This document shows, piece by piece, positions 43,170 through 52,595 of a stretch of 64,000 bases of DNA. The translations under genes and the position numbers were made by a program. Position 1 is the first letter of the stretch. Each line of letters begins with the position of its first letter. The stretch is from DASUCS01 sp041166385. GTDB lineage: Bacteria; Actinomycetota; Acidimicrobiia; Acidimicrobiales; JACDCH01. The stretch is from assembly GCA_041166385.1 (NCBI GenBank), contig JBEEFW010000022.1, positions 1-64,000 on the forward strand, written 5' to 3'. The notes beneath the pieces are model-generated. The model saw only the letters and a program-made list of their open reading frames with translations. It ran no database searches and was not told the origin of the DNA.

Positions 43170-44257
43170 GCGGGTTCGTGCCCCCGCCGTACCCCTACGA
43201 CCGGCTCGACGAGCTGGCGACCACCGCCGCGGAGTTGCCCGGCGGCTGCGTCGATCTCTCCATCGGCACGCCGTGCGATCCGCCTCCCGCCGCGGTCGTC
43301 GACGCGCTGTCGACGAGCAACGCCGAGCGGGGCTATCCCGCGTCGATCGGCACGCTCGCGTTCCGCGAGGCCGCCGCGGGATGGCTCGAACGACGCCTCG
43401 GGGTCACCATCGACCCGACGACCGACGTGGCGGCGTGTGTCGGCACGAAGGAACTCGTGGCCGGGATCCCGCAGTGGCTGCAGCTGCGCACGCCCGACCG
43501 CGACACCGTGTTGTATCCGGCGATCAGCTACCCGACGTATGCGATGGGCGCGACGCTCGCCGGCTGCCGCGCGGTGGCATACGAGTCACTCGACGACATC
43601 GGTGACGACGACGCGGAGCGAGCGCTCTGTCTGTGGGTGAATACGCCCGCCAACCCCACGGGCGATCTGATCGACCTCGAGGGCGCGGCGCGATGGGGGA
43701 GAGCCCGCCGCATTCCCGTGTTGAGCGACGAGTGCTACGTCGAGTTCACGTGGACAGGGCAGCCGCACACGATCCTCGAACACGGCACCGAGGGTGTGCT
43801 GGCAGTGCACTCATTGTCCAAGCGCTCCAACCTGGCAGGCGTGCGCGTCGGGTTCTACGCCGGCGATGCCGAGCTCGTCGACTATCTGCGCGAGCTCCGC
43901 AAGCACGCCGGATTCATGGTCGCGGGCCCGATCCAGTCGGCGGCAGTCGTGGCGCTGGGCGACGACGTCCATGTCGATGAGCAGCGGGCCCGGTATCTCG
44001 GCCGGCTCGAGCGCGTGCGGGCCATCCTCCGAGCGGGTCTCGATCTCGAGGTCGCGCGGCCCGACGGCGCGTTCTACTTGTGGGTGCCGGCGCCCGGCGG
44101 CGACGCATGGGGATTGACCAAGCGCCTCGCGACGGATGCTGGCACGCTCGTGAGCCCGGGCGAGTTCTACGGCTCGGCCGGTGCCGGGCACGTGCGCATT
44201 GCAGTCGTGCAGCCCGACGAGCGCATCGAGCTCATCGCCCAGCGCCTCGGCCTCTAG
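43166..44257 (+). CDS. dapC: N-succinyldiaminopimelate aminotransferase
   Basis: A 363-residue fold-type I PLP aminotransferase. The PLP Lys219 is in HSLSKRSNLAGVRVGF, NTPANPTG contacts the cofactor, and the late Arg is in GHVRIAVV. The sequence matches the actinobacterial DapC group, and the dapD-dapE pair 5 kb downstream supports it. The GTG start overlaps the hflX stop. Its TAG stop codon is shared, through a CTAG palindrome, with the stop of the giant gene on the other strand. Confidence 0.9.
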   Translation: MSGFVPPPYPYDRLDELATTAAELPGGCVDLSIGTPCDPPPAAVVDALSTSNAERGYPASIGTLAFREAAAGWLERRLGVTIDPTTDVAACVGTKELVAGIPQWLQLRTPDRDTVLYPAISYPTYAMGATLAGCRAVAYESLDDIGDDDAERALCLWVNTPANPTGDLIDLEGAARWGRARRIPVLSDECYVEFTWTGQPHTILEHGTEGVLAVHSLSKRSNLAGVRVGFYAGDAELVDYLRELRKHAGFMVAGPIQSAAVVALGDDVHVDEQRARYLGRLERVRAILRAGLDLEVARPDGAFYLWVPAPGGDAWGLTKRLATDAGTLVSPGEFYGSAGAGHVRIAVVQPDERIELIAQRLGL

Positions 44258-47200
44258 TTCGAGCCGGCGCCGAGTTCCGGCGGTGCGCCGGTGCTGCGGC
44301 GGCGCTGGCGGGCGTTGGCCCGCAACGTGTCCAGCACGCTGGCGGCGGCGGTGCGCATCTTCTCCGAGACGGGCTGCACGCCCACCACTTGCGACTCGAC
44401 GCGATGCACCGCGTCGATCACCTGCCCGAGCAGCGTGCCCAGGGCTTCCATCTGTTTGCTCACGGTGTCGAACTCGCCATCCATGCGCCCCTCGAGCCGC
44501 GCCATCGCTGAAGCGGCCGACGCCACGAGCGCGGCGCTCGCACCGGCGCCCGCCTCGGCCTCGGCGCGCTGCAGCTCCGAACGAAGGTCGCCGATGGCGG
44601 AGCTCATCGACTGCAGATCGCCGCGCACATCGGCGCTCGCGGTGGCCTGGTACACCGATTGCAGGTCACGACGGAGCTCGGCGATCGAGGCATCGAACTG
44701 GCGGGCCAGATCGGCGAAGTCAGACTCTCGACTCGTCTGGGCCACGGCCTCGTCGAGGCGGGACAAGACGTCGCGAACGGCTGCGTCGCGGTTCGCGAGC
44801 GTCGCGTCGAGCCGGGCCACGCCCTCCGTCACTTCCGATTCGCGCTCACTGACGGCAGTGTCGAGCCTCGTGATTGCCTCGCGCAGCTGTTGGTCGCGGT
44901 CGCCCACCGCCGCGTCGAGCCGTTCCACCGTTTCGCGGAGCTGCTGATCGCGACTGCCGATCGCATCGTCGAGCCGGGCCAGGGCGGCGCGCACCTCGGC
45001 ATCGGCGTCGGTGCGGTCGGGCAGGGAGTCGGTCAACGCGTGCAGGTCGGTGCGCAGCCCGGTGAAGTCCGCGCCGAGACCGATGACAGCTCGGACGGTG
45101 GACTGGACATCTGACGCCAGCAGCCCAAGCTGCTGGGTGAGATCGCCGAGCCGCTCCTCCGCGCCGTCCGCGGCCGATGACGCGATGGCGGCCTCGAGCG
45201 AGCGAGTCGACTCCTGTGTGCTGGCCACGTTGTCACGCACCTGCTCGAATCGCTCCAACACCTCGGTCAACGCCGAGGATTGACGGTCGCTGAGCTCGTT
45301 GACCGACTGGCGTACCTCGTCGATCTGCTGTGCGAAGGCGGTGGCGCGTTCGGCCTCGACGCGACCGAACGTGTCGGCCAGGCTCTCCAACACCGTGGCG
45401 ACATGCTGCTCGGACGCCGATGTCTGTGCGGCGATTCCGTCGAGACGGTCGGCGAGCGGTGCGACCGCGGCCGACGAATCGGGGCGCTCACTTTCCATCT
45501 GCCGCACGAGCTCGCCGAGGCTCGCGATGCGGTCGTGTGTGTCGGAGACGTTCGTCTGTACCGACTCGAGGAGGCCCGTCAGGGCGACGAAGCTCGAGGT
45601 CAGGTCGGGGCGCGACTCGCGGAGTTCACCGACGTTGGCGGCGAGCAGGTCCAGCCGTCCGTTGGTTTCCATCGAGATCTGGACGAGCTGCGAGCGATCC
45701 GCTCGCAGGGTGCTGATCGAGTCGGCGAGGTTCGTGACGTCGCCGTGCATCGACGACACCGAGTCGACCACGATCGCCAGTCGGTCGACCACAGGAGCGA
45801 GAGACTGCACGGTGTTGTCCGGCATGTCGCGCAACGCGGCGACGCCGGCGACGATCTCGTCGACCTGGAGACTGGTGCGGGCCACGGCTGCGTCGAGTTG
45901 CAGCACGGCTGCCGTGGTGGCAGCGGCGCGCTCGTCGACGTTGGCAATCTGCGCATTCAGCGGAGCGAGCGCACCAGCAACATCCGGCAGTTCCGGTGCC
46001 TCTCGGTCGAGCTGCGCGTGCAGCTCCGTGATCGTGGTGCCCAGCTCGTCGAGCCGAGCGTGGATGGTCGACGCGATCGCGGCTGGATCGGGTTGGTCGG
46101 CCCGTAGCGCGGCGACTTGCGCGGCGATCCGGTCGAGGCGCTCGGCGACGATCGCTTGTCCGGCCTCGGGATCAGGCTGCTCAGCGCGCAACGTAGCGAC
46201 GTCGCTCGCGATGTGATCGAGTCGTTCTGCGAGGAACGTCTCGGCCATCTCGGGATCGGGTTGGGCGAGGCGGAGCGCCGCGAGTTCGGCCGTGATGCGA
46301 TCGAGCCGGTCGGAGAGAAACGTCTGTGTGGCGAGCTGGTCGGGCTGGTCGGCGCGTAGCGCGACGATCTCCGCGGCGACGCGGTCGAGTCGCTCGATCG
46401 TGGCCGGCGATTCGGCCGACGCCGGGGGTCGGCTGGCGAGCTCGTCGAGCCCGGCGGCCAACTCCGCGAGGTCGGTGGCGAGCTGATCGAGCCGCACGGT
46501 GAGCTGCGGCTGCCCTGCCTGGAGTGCGGACAGCGTCGACGATTGTTCGACGACGGTGGACGCGAGCCGCCCGAGCGCCTCCGCGTCGGTGGGCTCGGCG
46601 CGCAGGGCGGCGATCTCCGCGGCGAGGCGATCGAGGCGGTCGGCCAAGAAGCTCCGGGTGTCGGACGGGTCCGGTTGGATGGCCCGCAGCTCGGCCAGTT
46701 CGGCGCTGATCCGGTCAAGCGCCGGGCTTGTGTCTTGGAGCTGCACGAGCTCGCGAGTGAGTTCGTCGAGGCGATCGCTGACGGGCGCCACGATGGACTG
46801 GACATCGGGCAGGCGGGAGCGAAGGTCAGCGAACTCGGCCTGCACCTGATCCAGTCGCAGCGTGACGTCTGGTTGGCCGTCGCGGACCTGGCGCACGATG
46901 TCGGCGAGGCTCTCGAGCTGCGCGGTGTGCTCCGCCGCCCACTCCTCGGTGCGACCGGCGGCGACGTCTCGGAGCTCGCCGATCGCGGCTGCGAGTTGAT
47001 CGAGGCTGGGGCGCACGTCTGGGGTGGGCGTGAGGCTGGACTGCACGATCTCGAGGACGGCCTCGACCCTCTCGGTCAACGGCGTCATCGCCGCGCCCAG
47101 CCAGCCCTCCGAGGCACGAAGATCGGACATGTCGGCCGCGAGCCGGTCGAGCCGGTCGACCACGATCGGCGAGTCCGGAGGCGTGGTGGGCCGCTCTGCG

Positions 47201-49263
47201 AGGTCTGCGAGGTCCGTGGCGAGTTGATCGAGCCGTACCGTGAGCTGCGGTTGCCCCTCTTGCAGCTGCGACAGGGCCGACGAGTGTTCGTTCAGGATCG
47301 CGGCGACGCGCCCGATGACCGCGTCGGTGGCCGGTTGCCCGGCACGAAGTTGCGCGAGTTGGGCGGCGATGTCTTCGATGCGCCGGACGACGGGGTCGAG
47401 GTCGACCGGTGACTGGTCGTCGCGCAGGCCGGCCAGCGCGGCAGTGATCGGCTCGCTCAACGCACCGACTTCTTCACGAATGCGCGCGGCGAGGAGGGCA
47501 GGGTCGGGCTGCGCAGCGCGGAGCGCGCCGACTTCGTCAGCGATTCGTTCGATCGACTCGCGGTGATCCGGCTGGGCCGTGCGCAGGCCGGCGATCTCCT
47601 CGGCCAGGCGCGCGAACTGTTCGCTTGGGTCGCGTTGCTCGGTGCGGAGCGATGCGACTTCGGTGGCGAGGCGGTCGAGCAGTTCGCTTGGGTCGCGTTG
47701 CTCGGTGCGGAGCGACGCGATTTCGGCCGCCAGTCGTTCCAACGGCTCGCTCGGGTCGCGTTGCTCGGTGCGCAGCGATGCGACTTCCGTGGCGAGGCGG
47801 TCGAGCAGTTCGCTTGGGTCGCGTTGATCGGCTCGGAGCGACGCCACTTCCGCAGCCAGTCGTTCCATCGGCTCGTGGTCCGGCAGGCTCGCCGCCAGCG
47901 TCGCGACCTGGTCGGACAGGCGGTCGATGTGTTCGGCGACGTCGGGCTGTCCGGAGCGCAGTGCCTCGATCATGGCGGCCAACTGCTCGAGCTGCGGCCG
48001 CGGATCTGGCTGCGACGCGACGACCTGGCGCATGGCCGCAGCGAGGGCATCGAGTCGCTCGCCGATGTTGCCAGCCGACTCGTCCGGCTGCGCCAGCGTG
48101 CTCTGCAGACCGGTCAGCTCGGCGGCCAGCTGATCGAGTCGCACGGTGAGCTGCGGCTGGTGGGCACGCACCTGCGCCACAGCCGTCGCGATGTCGTCGA
48201 GCCGGCTGTCGGGGGCCGCGGGCTCGTCGACCCGGGCGCGCAGGCTTTGGATCTCGGCGACGATGTCGGCAGTGGCGGACGTGTCGTCGACCCGGGCGCG
48301 CAGGCTTTGGATCTCGGCGACGATGTCGGCGGTGGCGGACGTGTCGTCGATCCGCGCGCCGAGTCCTCGAATCTCGGCGACGAGATCAGACAGCGTGGCG
48401 GCAACCTCTGTGCGCGTCGCTTGGCCCGAGCTGTCCAGCTCGCTACGGATGTTCGCGATCTCGCTGCTGACGGCCGCCAGCGTGTCGGCCAGCGAGCCTT
48501 GGGCGGTGGTGGTCTCGTCGAGCCGGTTGTGCACCCCGCCTACTTGGGCGCTGAGCCGGCCGAGCACGTCGCCCCACGCAGTGGCATCGCGCAACTGCGA
48601 GGTCAGGCGGTCTTCCATCGATGGAAGGTCCGCGGTGACCTCGGCAACGCCCTCGAGTCGCGACGCGAGCGCGGCGAGGCCCTCCTGGGTCTGCGCGACC
48701 GAGCGATCGATCTCGTCGAGTTGTGATCGGGCCGCCGCCTGCTCGCGGGCGCTCTCGGCCAGCTGGTCGATGCGTTGGAGCACGCCGGCCACCCGCTCGG
48801 CGATCAGACCGTCGCGGTGCTGACGGTCTGTCGCGTCGCGGTCGAGACGGTCCTCCACCGACGTGGCGATGTCTTGGGCCGCGCCCCGCACGCTGCGCTC
48901 GAGGGTCTCGAGCGTGCCGATCCGGTCGCTGATGTTGGCGGCGAGGTCGACGAGGTTGTGGGTGCTCCCCACCGTGGACTTGAAGTCGTCGGCCAGCGCG
49001 TCGACGGCGCCTGCCGCACCCCGGATGCGCTCGACCTCGAGACGGATCGAGGTCTCGAGCATCTCCAACCGGGTCTCGAGGCTGCCCAGGCGGGCTTGCC
49101 AGCGATCGCCCTGATGGTCGGTGGTGGATCGGCGAATGAGGTCGGTGACGAGCTCGGTCAGGCCACTGACCGCGCCGGCGACCTCGCCCAGCTCGGTACG
49201 GGTGGCGTCGACCTGGACCCGCAACCGCTCTAGGTCGTCCCCCGTTGTTCCACCATTGGCCAT
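44254..49263 (-). CDS. Giant coiled-coil repeat protein (1669 residues)
   Basis: No known family fits as a whole. The 1669-residue protein is almost entirely heptad-like helix. It is built from recurring units of the type LDRLATEVASLRTEQRDPSE and PQLTVRLDQLATDLAEL, rich in Leu, Ala, Asp, Glu, Gln and Arg. No signal peptide, membrane helix, Cys-rich part or enzyme motif is visible. The N-terminal 25 residues are Gly/Thr-rich and the C-terminus ends in a basic RRRST tail. The design suggests a filament, scaffold or polarity/division factor in the cytoplasm. The ATG at 49263 follows GGGGTGA; a longer frame to 49320 would overlap the divergent dapD promoter. Confidence 0.85.
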   Translation of the reverse strand: MANGGTTGDDLERLRVQVDATRTELGEVAGAVSGLTELVTDLIRRSTTDHQGDRWQARLGSLETRLEMLETSIRLEVERIRGAAGAVDALADDFKSTVGSTHNLVDLAANISDRIGTLETLERSVRGAAQDIATSVEDRLDRDATDRQHRDGLIAERVAGVLQRIDQLAESAREQAAARSQLDEIDRSVAQTQEGLAALASRLEGVAEVTADLPSMEDRLTSQLRDATAWGDVLGRLSAQVGGVHNRLDETTTAQGSLADTLAAVSSEIANIRSELDSSGQATRTEVAATLSDLVAEIRGLGARIDDTSATADIVAEIQSLRARVDDTSATADIVAEIQSLRARVDEPAAPDSRLDDIATAVAQVRAHQPQLTVRLDQLAAELTGLQSTLAQPDESAGNIGERLDALAAAMRQVVASQPDPRPQLEQLAAMIEALRSGQPDVAEHIDRLSDQVATLAASLPDHEPMERLAAEVASLRADQRDPSELLDRLATEVASLRTEQRDPSEPLERLAAEIASLRTEQRDPSELLDRLATEVASLRTEQRDPSEQFARLAEEIAGLRTAQPDHRESIERIADEVGALRAAQPDPALLAARIREEVGALSEPITAALAGLRDDQSPVDLDPVVRRIEDIAAQLAQLRAGQPATDAVIGRVAAILNEHSSALSQLQEGQPQLTVRLDQLATDLADLAERPTTPPDSPIVVDRLDRLAADMSDLRASEGWLGAAMTPLTERVEAVLEIVQSSLTPTPDVRPSLDQLAAAIGELRDVAAGRTEEWAAEHTAQLESLADIVRQVRDGQPDVTLRLDQVQAEFADLRSRLPDVQSIVAPVSDRLDELTRELVQLQDTSPALDRISAELAELRAIQPDPSDTRSFLADRLDRLAAEIAALRAEPTDAEALGRLASTVVEQSSTLSALQAGQPQLTVRLDQLATDLAELAAGLDELASRPPASAESPATIERLDRVAAEIVALRADQPDQLATQTFLSDRLDRITAELAALRLAQPDPEMAETFLAERLDHIASDVATLRAEQPDPEAGQAIVAERLDRIAAQVAALRADQPDPAAIASTIHARLDELGTTITELHAQLDREAPELPDVAGALAPLNAQIANVDERAAATTAAVLQLDAAVARTSLQVDEIVAGVAALRDMPDNTVQSLAPVVDRLAIVVDSVSSMHGDVTNLADSISTLRADRSQLVQISMETNGRLDLLAANVGELRESRPDLTSSFVALTGLLESVQTNVSDTHDRIASLGELVRQMESERPDSSAAVAPLADRLDGIAAQTSASEQHVATVLESLADTFGRVEAERATAFAQQIDEVRQSVNELSDRQSSALTEVLERFEQVRDNVASTQESTRSLEAAIASSAADGAEERLGDLTQQLGLLASDVQSTVRAVIGLGADFTGLRTDLHALTDSLPDRTDADAEVRAALARLDDAIGSRDQQLRETVERLDAAVGDRDQQLREAITRLDTAVSERESEVTEGVARLDATLANRDAAVRDVLSRLDEAVAQTSRESDFADLARQFDASIAELRRDLQSVYQATASADVRGDLQSMSSAIGDLRSELQRAEAEAGAGASAALVASAASAMARLEGRMDGEFDTVSKQMEALGTLLGQVIDAVHRVESQVVGVQPVSEKMRTAAASVLDTLRANARQRRRSTGAPPELGAGSN
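47619..47870 (-). repeat. Four tandem 63-bp units in the giant gene
   Basis: The unit start recurs at 47619, 47682, 47745 and 47808, exactly 63 bp (21 codons) apart. Units alternate between two subtypes (encoding LLDRLATEV... and PLERLAAEI...), so the true period is 126 bp. The high DNA identity points to recent expansion and makes copy number likely to vary among strains. Confidence 0.9.
48224..48360 (-). repeat. Tandem 60-bp repeat in the giant gene
   Basis: Bases 48241-48300 and 48301-48360 are nearly identical, with single differences (AGT versus GGT) and divergence only at the last few bases. A partial third copy lies before them. Each unit encodes 20 residues, DDTSATADIVAEIQSLRARV. Confidence 0.92.
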
Positions 49264-49333
49264 GCGGTCACCCCAGGTCCGTGTGCGCCCAGGGACATTA
49301 GTTGTGCGTTGATGCTGCAAACGGCGCCCCCAC

Positions 49334-49339
49334 TAGCCT
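49334..49339 (+). promoter_or_regulatory. Leaderless-type -10 box of dapD
   Basis: TAGCCT lies 8 nt before the dapD ATG with no Shine-Dalgarno in between. A possible TTGATG -35 is at 49309-49314, with a long 19-nt spacer. Confidence 0.5.
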
Positions 49340-49347
49340 CGCCCACC

Positions 49348-50160
49348 ATGACCGCGCTTGAACAGCAGATCGACGAGCTGTGGGGCCGGCGCGAAGAGCT
49401 CGTCGGCAACGCCGACGCTCGCGAACTGGTGATCAGCGTGATCGCGAGGCTCGACAGGGGTGAAATTCGGGTCGCGGAGCTCGTCGACGACGAGGTCGTC
49501 GTCCACGAATGGGTCAAGAAGGCCATCCTGCTCATGTTTTCGCTGTCAGCGATGAAGGTGACCGAGGTCGGCCCGTTCGAGTGGGTCGACAAGATCCCGC
49601 TGAAGCGGGACTACTCCGCCCGCGGGGTCCGGGCGGTGCCGCCCGCGACCGCCCGCTTCGGAGCGTTCATCGATGAGGGCGCCATCCTGATGCCCAGCTA
49701 CGTGAACATCGGCGCAAGGGTGGGAGCCAGGACGATGGTCGACACGTGGGCGACCGTCGGGTCCTGTGCCCAGATCGGTGCCAACGTGCATCTGTCCGGG
49801 GGCGTGGGGATCGGCGGCGTGCTCGAGCCGCCCCAGGCCGCGCCCGTCTTCATCGAGGACGACTGCATGATCGGGAGCCGATCGATGGTCACCCAGGGGG
49901 CTCGCGTGAAGCGAGGAGCGGTGCTCGGCGAGGGCGTGATCTTGAACCCAGGGATACCGGTGATCGACTCCCAAACCGGCGAGGAGGTGGGTCGCGGCGT
50001 CGTCCCGCCGTACTCGATCTGCGTGCAAGCAGGTCGCAAGCGCGAGTTCCCCGGAGGCGAGTTCATGTTGCCGTGCGTCCTGGTGTTGCGGCGCTACGAA
50101 CCGGGCGAACGCACACATCTGAACAGCATCCTGCGGGAGCACGGCGTGAATGTCGGCTGA
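49348..50160 (+). CDS. dapD: Tetrahydrodipicolinate N-succinyltransferase
   Basis: DapD succinylates tetrahydrodipicolinate and commits the pathway to the succinylase branch. In the 270-residue protein, the N-terminal helical domain is followed by a left-handed beta-helix with hexapeptide repeats (GAFIDEGAILMPSYVNIGAR, VDTWATVGSCAQIGANVHLS) and the C-terminal segment GREFPGG-like (KREFPGGEFMLP). The ATG at 49348 was chosen over 49309 because it follows the TAGCCT box by 8 nt. It overlaps dapE by 11 bp, so the two are co-translated. Confidence 0.95.
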   Translation: MTALEQQIDELWGRREELVGNADARELVISVIARLDRGEIRVAELVDDEVVVHEWVKKAILLMFSLSAMKVTEVGPFEWVDKIPLKRDYSARGVRAVPPATARFGAFIDEGAILMPSYVNIGARVGARTMVDTWATVGSCAQIGANVHLSGGVGIGGVLEPPQAAPVFIEDDCMIGSRSMVTQGARVKRGAVLGEGVILNPGIPVIDSQTGEEVGRGVVPPYSICVQAGRKREFPGGEFMLPCVLVLRRYEPGERTHLNSILREHGVNVG

Positions 50161-51214
50161 CCTCCTGGCTCGGACGGCGGAGCTGATCGACATCCCGTCG
50201 GTCAGCCAGCACGAGCAGGCGATCACCGACCGCATCGAGAGCGAGTTGCGCGCCGCGCCGTGGCTCACGGTCGATCGGCTCGGCGACAACGTCATCGCCC
50301 GCACCACCCTCGACCGTCCGCTCAGGGTCGTGATCGCCGGCCACACCGACACCGTTCCGGTCAACGAGAACGATCACGCCAGGATCGACGGCGACACGGT
50401 GTGGGGACTCGGCGCGTCCGACATGAAGAGCGGGCTCGCGGTGATGCTCGACCTCGCCACGACGGTCGATGCACCGGCCGTCGATGTCACGTACGTCTTC
50501 TACGCCGGTGAGGAGATCGCGGCCGAGCACAACGGGCTCGCACACGTCATGCGCGACCAGCCCGAACTGTTGCGCGGCGACGTCGCGATCCTCGGTGAGC
50601 CCACCGGTGCCGAGATCGAGGCGGGCTGCCAAGGCACGCTGCGGCTCGACGTCACGCTCACCGGTGTCCGGGCGCACAGCGCGCGTCCGTGGATGGGCCG
50701 CAACGCGATTCACCGACTGGGTCGGTTGCTGGCCATTCTCGAAGGGTGGGAGGGCCGTCAGCCTGTCGTGGACGGCTGCGAGTACCGCGAGGCGGTGCAG
50801 GCGGTGCTGGTCGAGGGCGGAGTCGCCGGCAACGTCGTGCCCGACCGCGCGCGCGTCGTGATCAACCACCGGTTCGCTCCCGACCGCGACGAAGCCGCGG
50901 CCGAGGCCTGGCTGCGTGAGCTCATCGCGCCCGCGCTCGAGGAGGGTGACACCGCGGAGGTCGTCGACTCGGCCGCGGGCGCGCGTCCTGGCCTCGACCA
51001 TCCGCTGCTGGCCGCGCTGATCGAACGCAACGGCTTGGAGGTGCGCGCCAAGCTCGGATGGACCGACGTCGCTCGCTTCAGCGCGTTGGCGATGCCAGCA
51101 GTGAATCTCGGGCCCGGTGATCCGGTGTTGGCACACACAGCGGGGGAGTTCGTGACCCGCGCCCAACTCGAGCGCACGTGGACGATCCTGCGAGACCTGC
51201 TGGTCAGCGGCTAG
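50150..51214 (+). CDS. dapE: Succinyl-diaminopimelate desuccinylase
   Basis: A 354-residue M20 metallopeptidase-fold hydrolase that removes succinate to give LL-diaminopimelate. Metal ligands are recognisable in AGHTDTVP (His about 65), ASDMKSG (Asp about 92), the YAGEEIA catalytic Glu pair and GEPTGAEI. The dimerisation domain with GVRAHSARPWMG is present. It overlaps dapD by 11 bp, and its stop codon shares a CTAG with the convergent subtilase gene. Confidence 0.95.
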   Translation: MSADLLARTAELIDIPSVSQHEQAITDRIESELRAAPWLTVDRLGDNVIARTTLDRPLRVVIAGHTDTVPVNENDHARIDGDTVWGLGASDMKSGLAVMLDLATTVDAPAVDVTYVFYAGEEIAAEHNGLAHVMRDQPELLRGDVAILGEPTGAEIEAGCQGTLRLDVTLTGVRAHSARPWMGRNAIHRLGRLLAILEGWEGRQPVVDGCEYREAVQAVLVEGGVAGNVVPDRARVVINHRFAPDRDEAAAEAWLRELIAPALEEGDTAEVVDSAAGARPGLDHPLLAALIERNGLEVRAKLGWTDVARFSALAMPAVNLGPGDPVLAHTAGEFVTRAQLERTWTILRDLLVSG

Positions 51215-52560
51215 CGATCGAGTCGCGGCGTACGCCGCGCCCAACTCTGCCCGCGGATGAACAGCCACCCGAGCGCCGCGCTTACCCCGGCGGCCATGAC
51301 GACGGCGACGCCGACGACCCCCGACGAGAGCCCATCGTCCTTCGGTGCCGGGGTCCGAGTGGTGACCTTGCCGGACGGCGGCGCGGCCCGCTGGGTCGGC
51401 AAGGTGATCGAAGCCGCGCCGTCGGACGCCGTCGGGTTGCCGAGGTCACCGGAGGGAGCGCCCGTGCTCCCCGAGGAGGAACCGCCGTTGGCGCCACCGT
51501 TGTCGATTGTGTTGGTGCTCGCTGTATCGCTTGGCGCGGGAGTAGGCGGCTGACCTACCGCCGCGGCGAGGTCAAGCGCACCTGCATTGTCGAGGCTCGT
51601 TGTGGGCAGGGAGCGAGCCGTCGCTCGAAGCCTGTCGACGATCTGCTTTGGGTCCGTCAGGCCCGTCTGGCGAACGACAGCGGCGGCACCCGACACGTGT
51701 GGTGCGGCCATTGAAGTACCAGAGAGGCATACGTAACCGCGGAGGTAAGTGGACAGCACGCCCATTGGTGCACTCGAGCACGTCTCCTCGGTGTCATCGG
51801 GTTCGCCACCTGGCGCCATGATCGACCAGTCGCTGCTTTGCAAGTTGCTATAGGTGGCTTTGAGTCCGCTCTCATTCAGGGCCCCAACGACGATGGCGTT
51901 TGATATCGGTCCAGATGGCAGAACGAAGTTGTTTCCAGCAGCGATGACCGGAAGAACACCGCGCTCGAACGCGTAGTCGAGCGCATCTTGGAACGACGTG
52001 CCGATCAACGACTGCTGGATGTTGCCGAGTGAAAGGTTGATCACTGTTGCACCGTGATCTGTCGCGTACTTGATCCCTGCAGCGACGTCGTCCGGTTTGC
52101 CAGAACCGGTCGAATCAAGCACCTTGATTGCGAGGATCGACGCATCGGGCGCGGTGCCGGCGACGCCGGTCTGATTGTCGGTGGCTGCGGCGGCAATGCC
52201 CGCCACGTGTGTGCCGTGCCCATTGTCGTCCTGTCCCGCGTTACCGCCGTCGGTGCACGCGTGACCCAATGCCCCCGCACCGATGCAGTTGGCGTGCCCG
52301 ACGATCTTGTTCTCGAGGTCCTCGTGATTGAGATCGACACCGGTGTCGACGACCGCGATCGTGCTGCCCGCACCCGTCGCGACCTGCCATGCCGATGGAG
52401 CGCCGATCATCTGCAGGTTCCACTGCAGGGGGAACGCTGGGTCGCTCGGAGTTGCCGGAACGGCGCGCGCTGGCGCGGCGAGTGCCACGGATGCGCCCAG
52501 CATCACGACAAGTGCTCCCCAACGGGTCGCTTTCGACCGCACCCGCCCATTGTCGACCAT
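51211..52560 (-). CDS. Exported subtilisin-like (S8) serine protease with C-terminal membrane anchor
   Basis: A 449-residue S8 peptidase with a complete catalytic triad: Asp72 (VVDTGVD), His115 (NGHGTHVAG) and Ser283 (GTSMAAPH), plus the oxyanion Asn in AAGNN. A signal peptide precedes it (hydrophobic GALVVMLGASVALAAP). After the protease come a Ser/Thr/Pro/Gly-rich linker and a hydrophobic helix at about 415-438 followed by basic residues, giving a mycosin-like membrane-anchored design. No ESX genes are nearby, so a type VII role is not claimed. The start is uncertain: ATG 52560, or GTG 52542, which lies 6 nt after GACAAT. Confidence 0.9.
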   Translation of the reverse strand: MVDNGRVRSKATRWGALVVMLGASVALAAPARAVPATPSDPAFPLQWNLQMIGAPSAWQVATGAGSTIAVVDTGVDLNHEDLENKIVGHANCIGAGALGHACTDGGNAGQDDNGHGTHVAGIAAAATDNQTGVAGTAPDASILAIKVLDSTGSGKPDDVAAGIKYATDHGATVINLSLGNIQQSLIGTSFQDALDYAFERGVLPVIAAGNNFVLPSGPISNAIVVGALNESGLKATYSNLQSSDWSIMAPGGEPDDTEETCSSAPMGVLSTYLRGYVCLSGTSMAAPHVSGAAAVVRQTGLTDPKQIVDRLRATARSLPTTSLDNAGALDLAAAVGQPPTPAPSDTASTNTIDNGGANGGSSSGSTGAPSGDLGNPTASDGAASITLPTQRAAPPSGKVTTRTPAPKDDGLSSGVVGVAVVMAAGVSAALGWLFIRGQSWARRTPRLDR

Positions 52561-52595
52561 TCGCACGCCCGCGCGCGCATCGCGGGCCAGTGCGG

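Noticed and set aside
47619..48360. CRISPR-like array in the giant gene
   Set aside because: The repeats are contiguous, in frame and without unique spacers, and encode coiled-coil units.
51211..52560. Mycosin of a type VII secretion locus
   Set aside because: The protease design fits, but there are no EccB/C/D/E, WXG100 or PE/PPE genes in the window.
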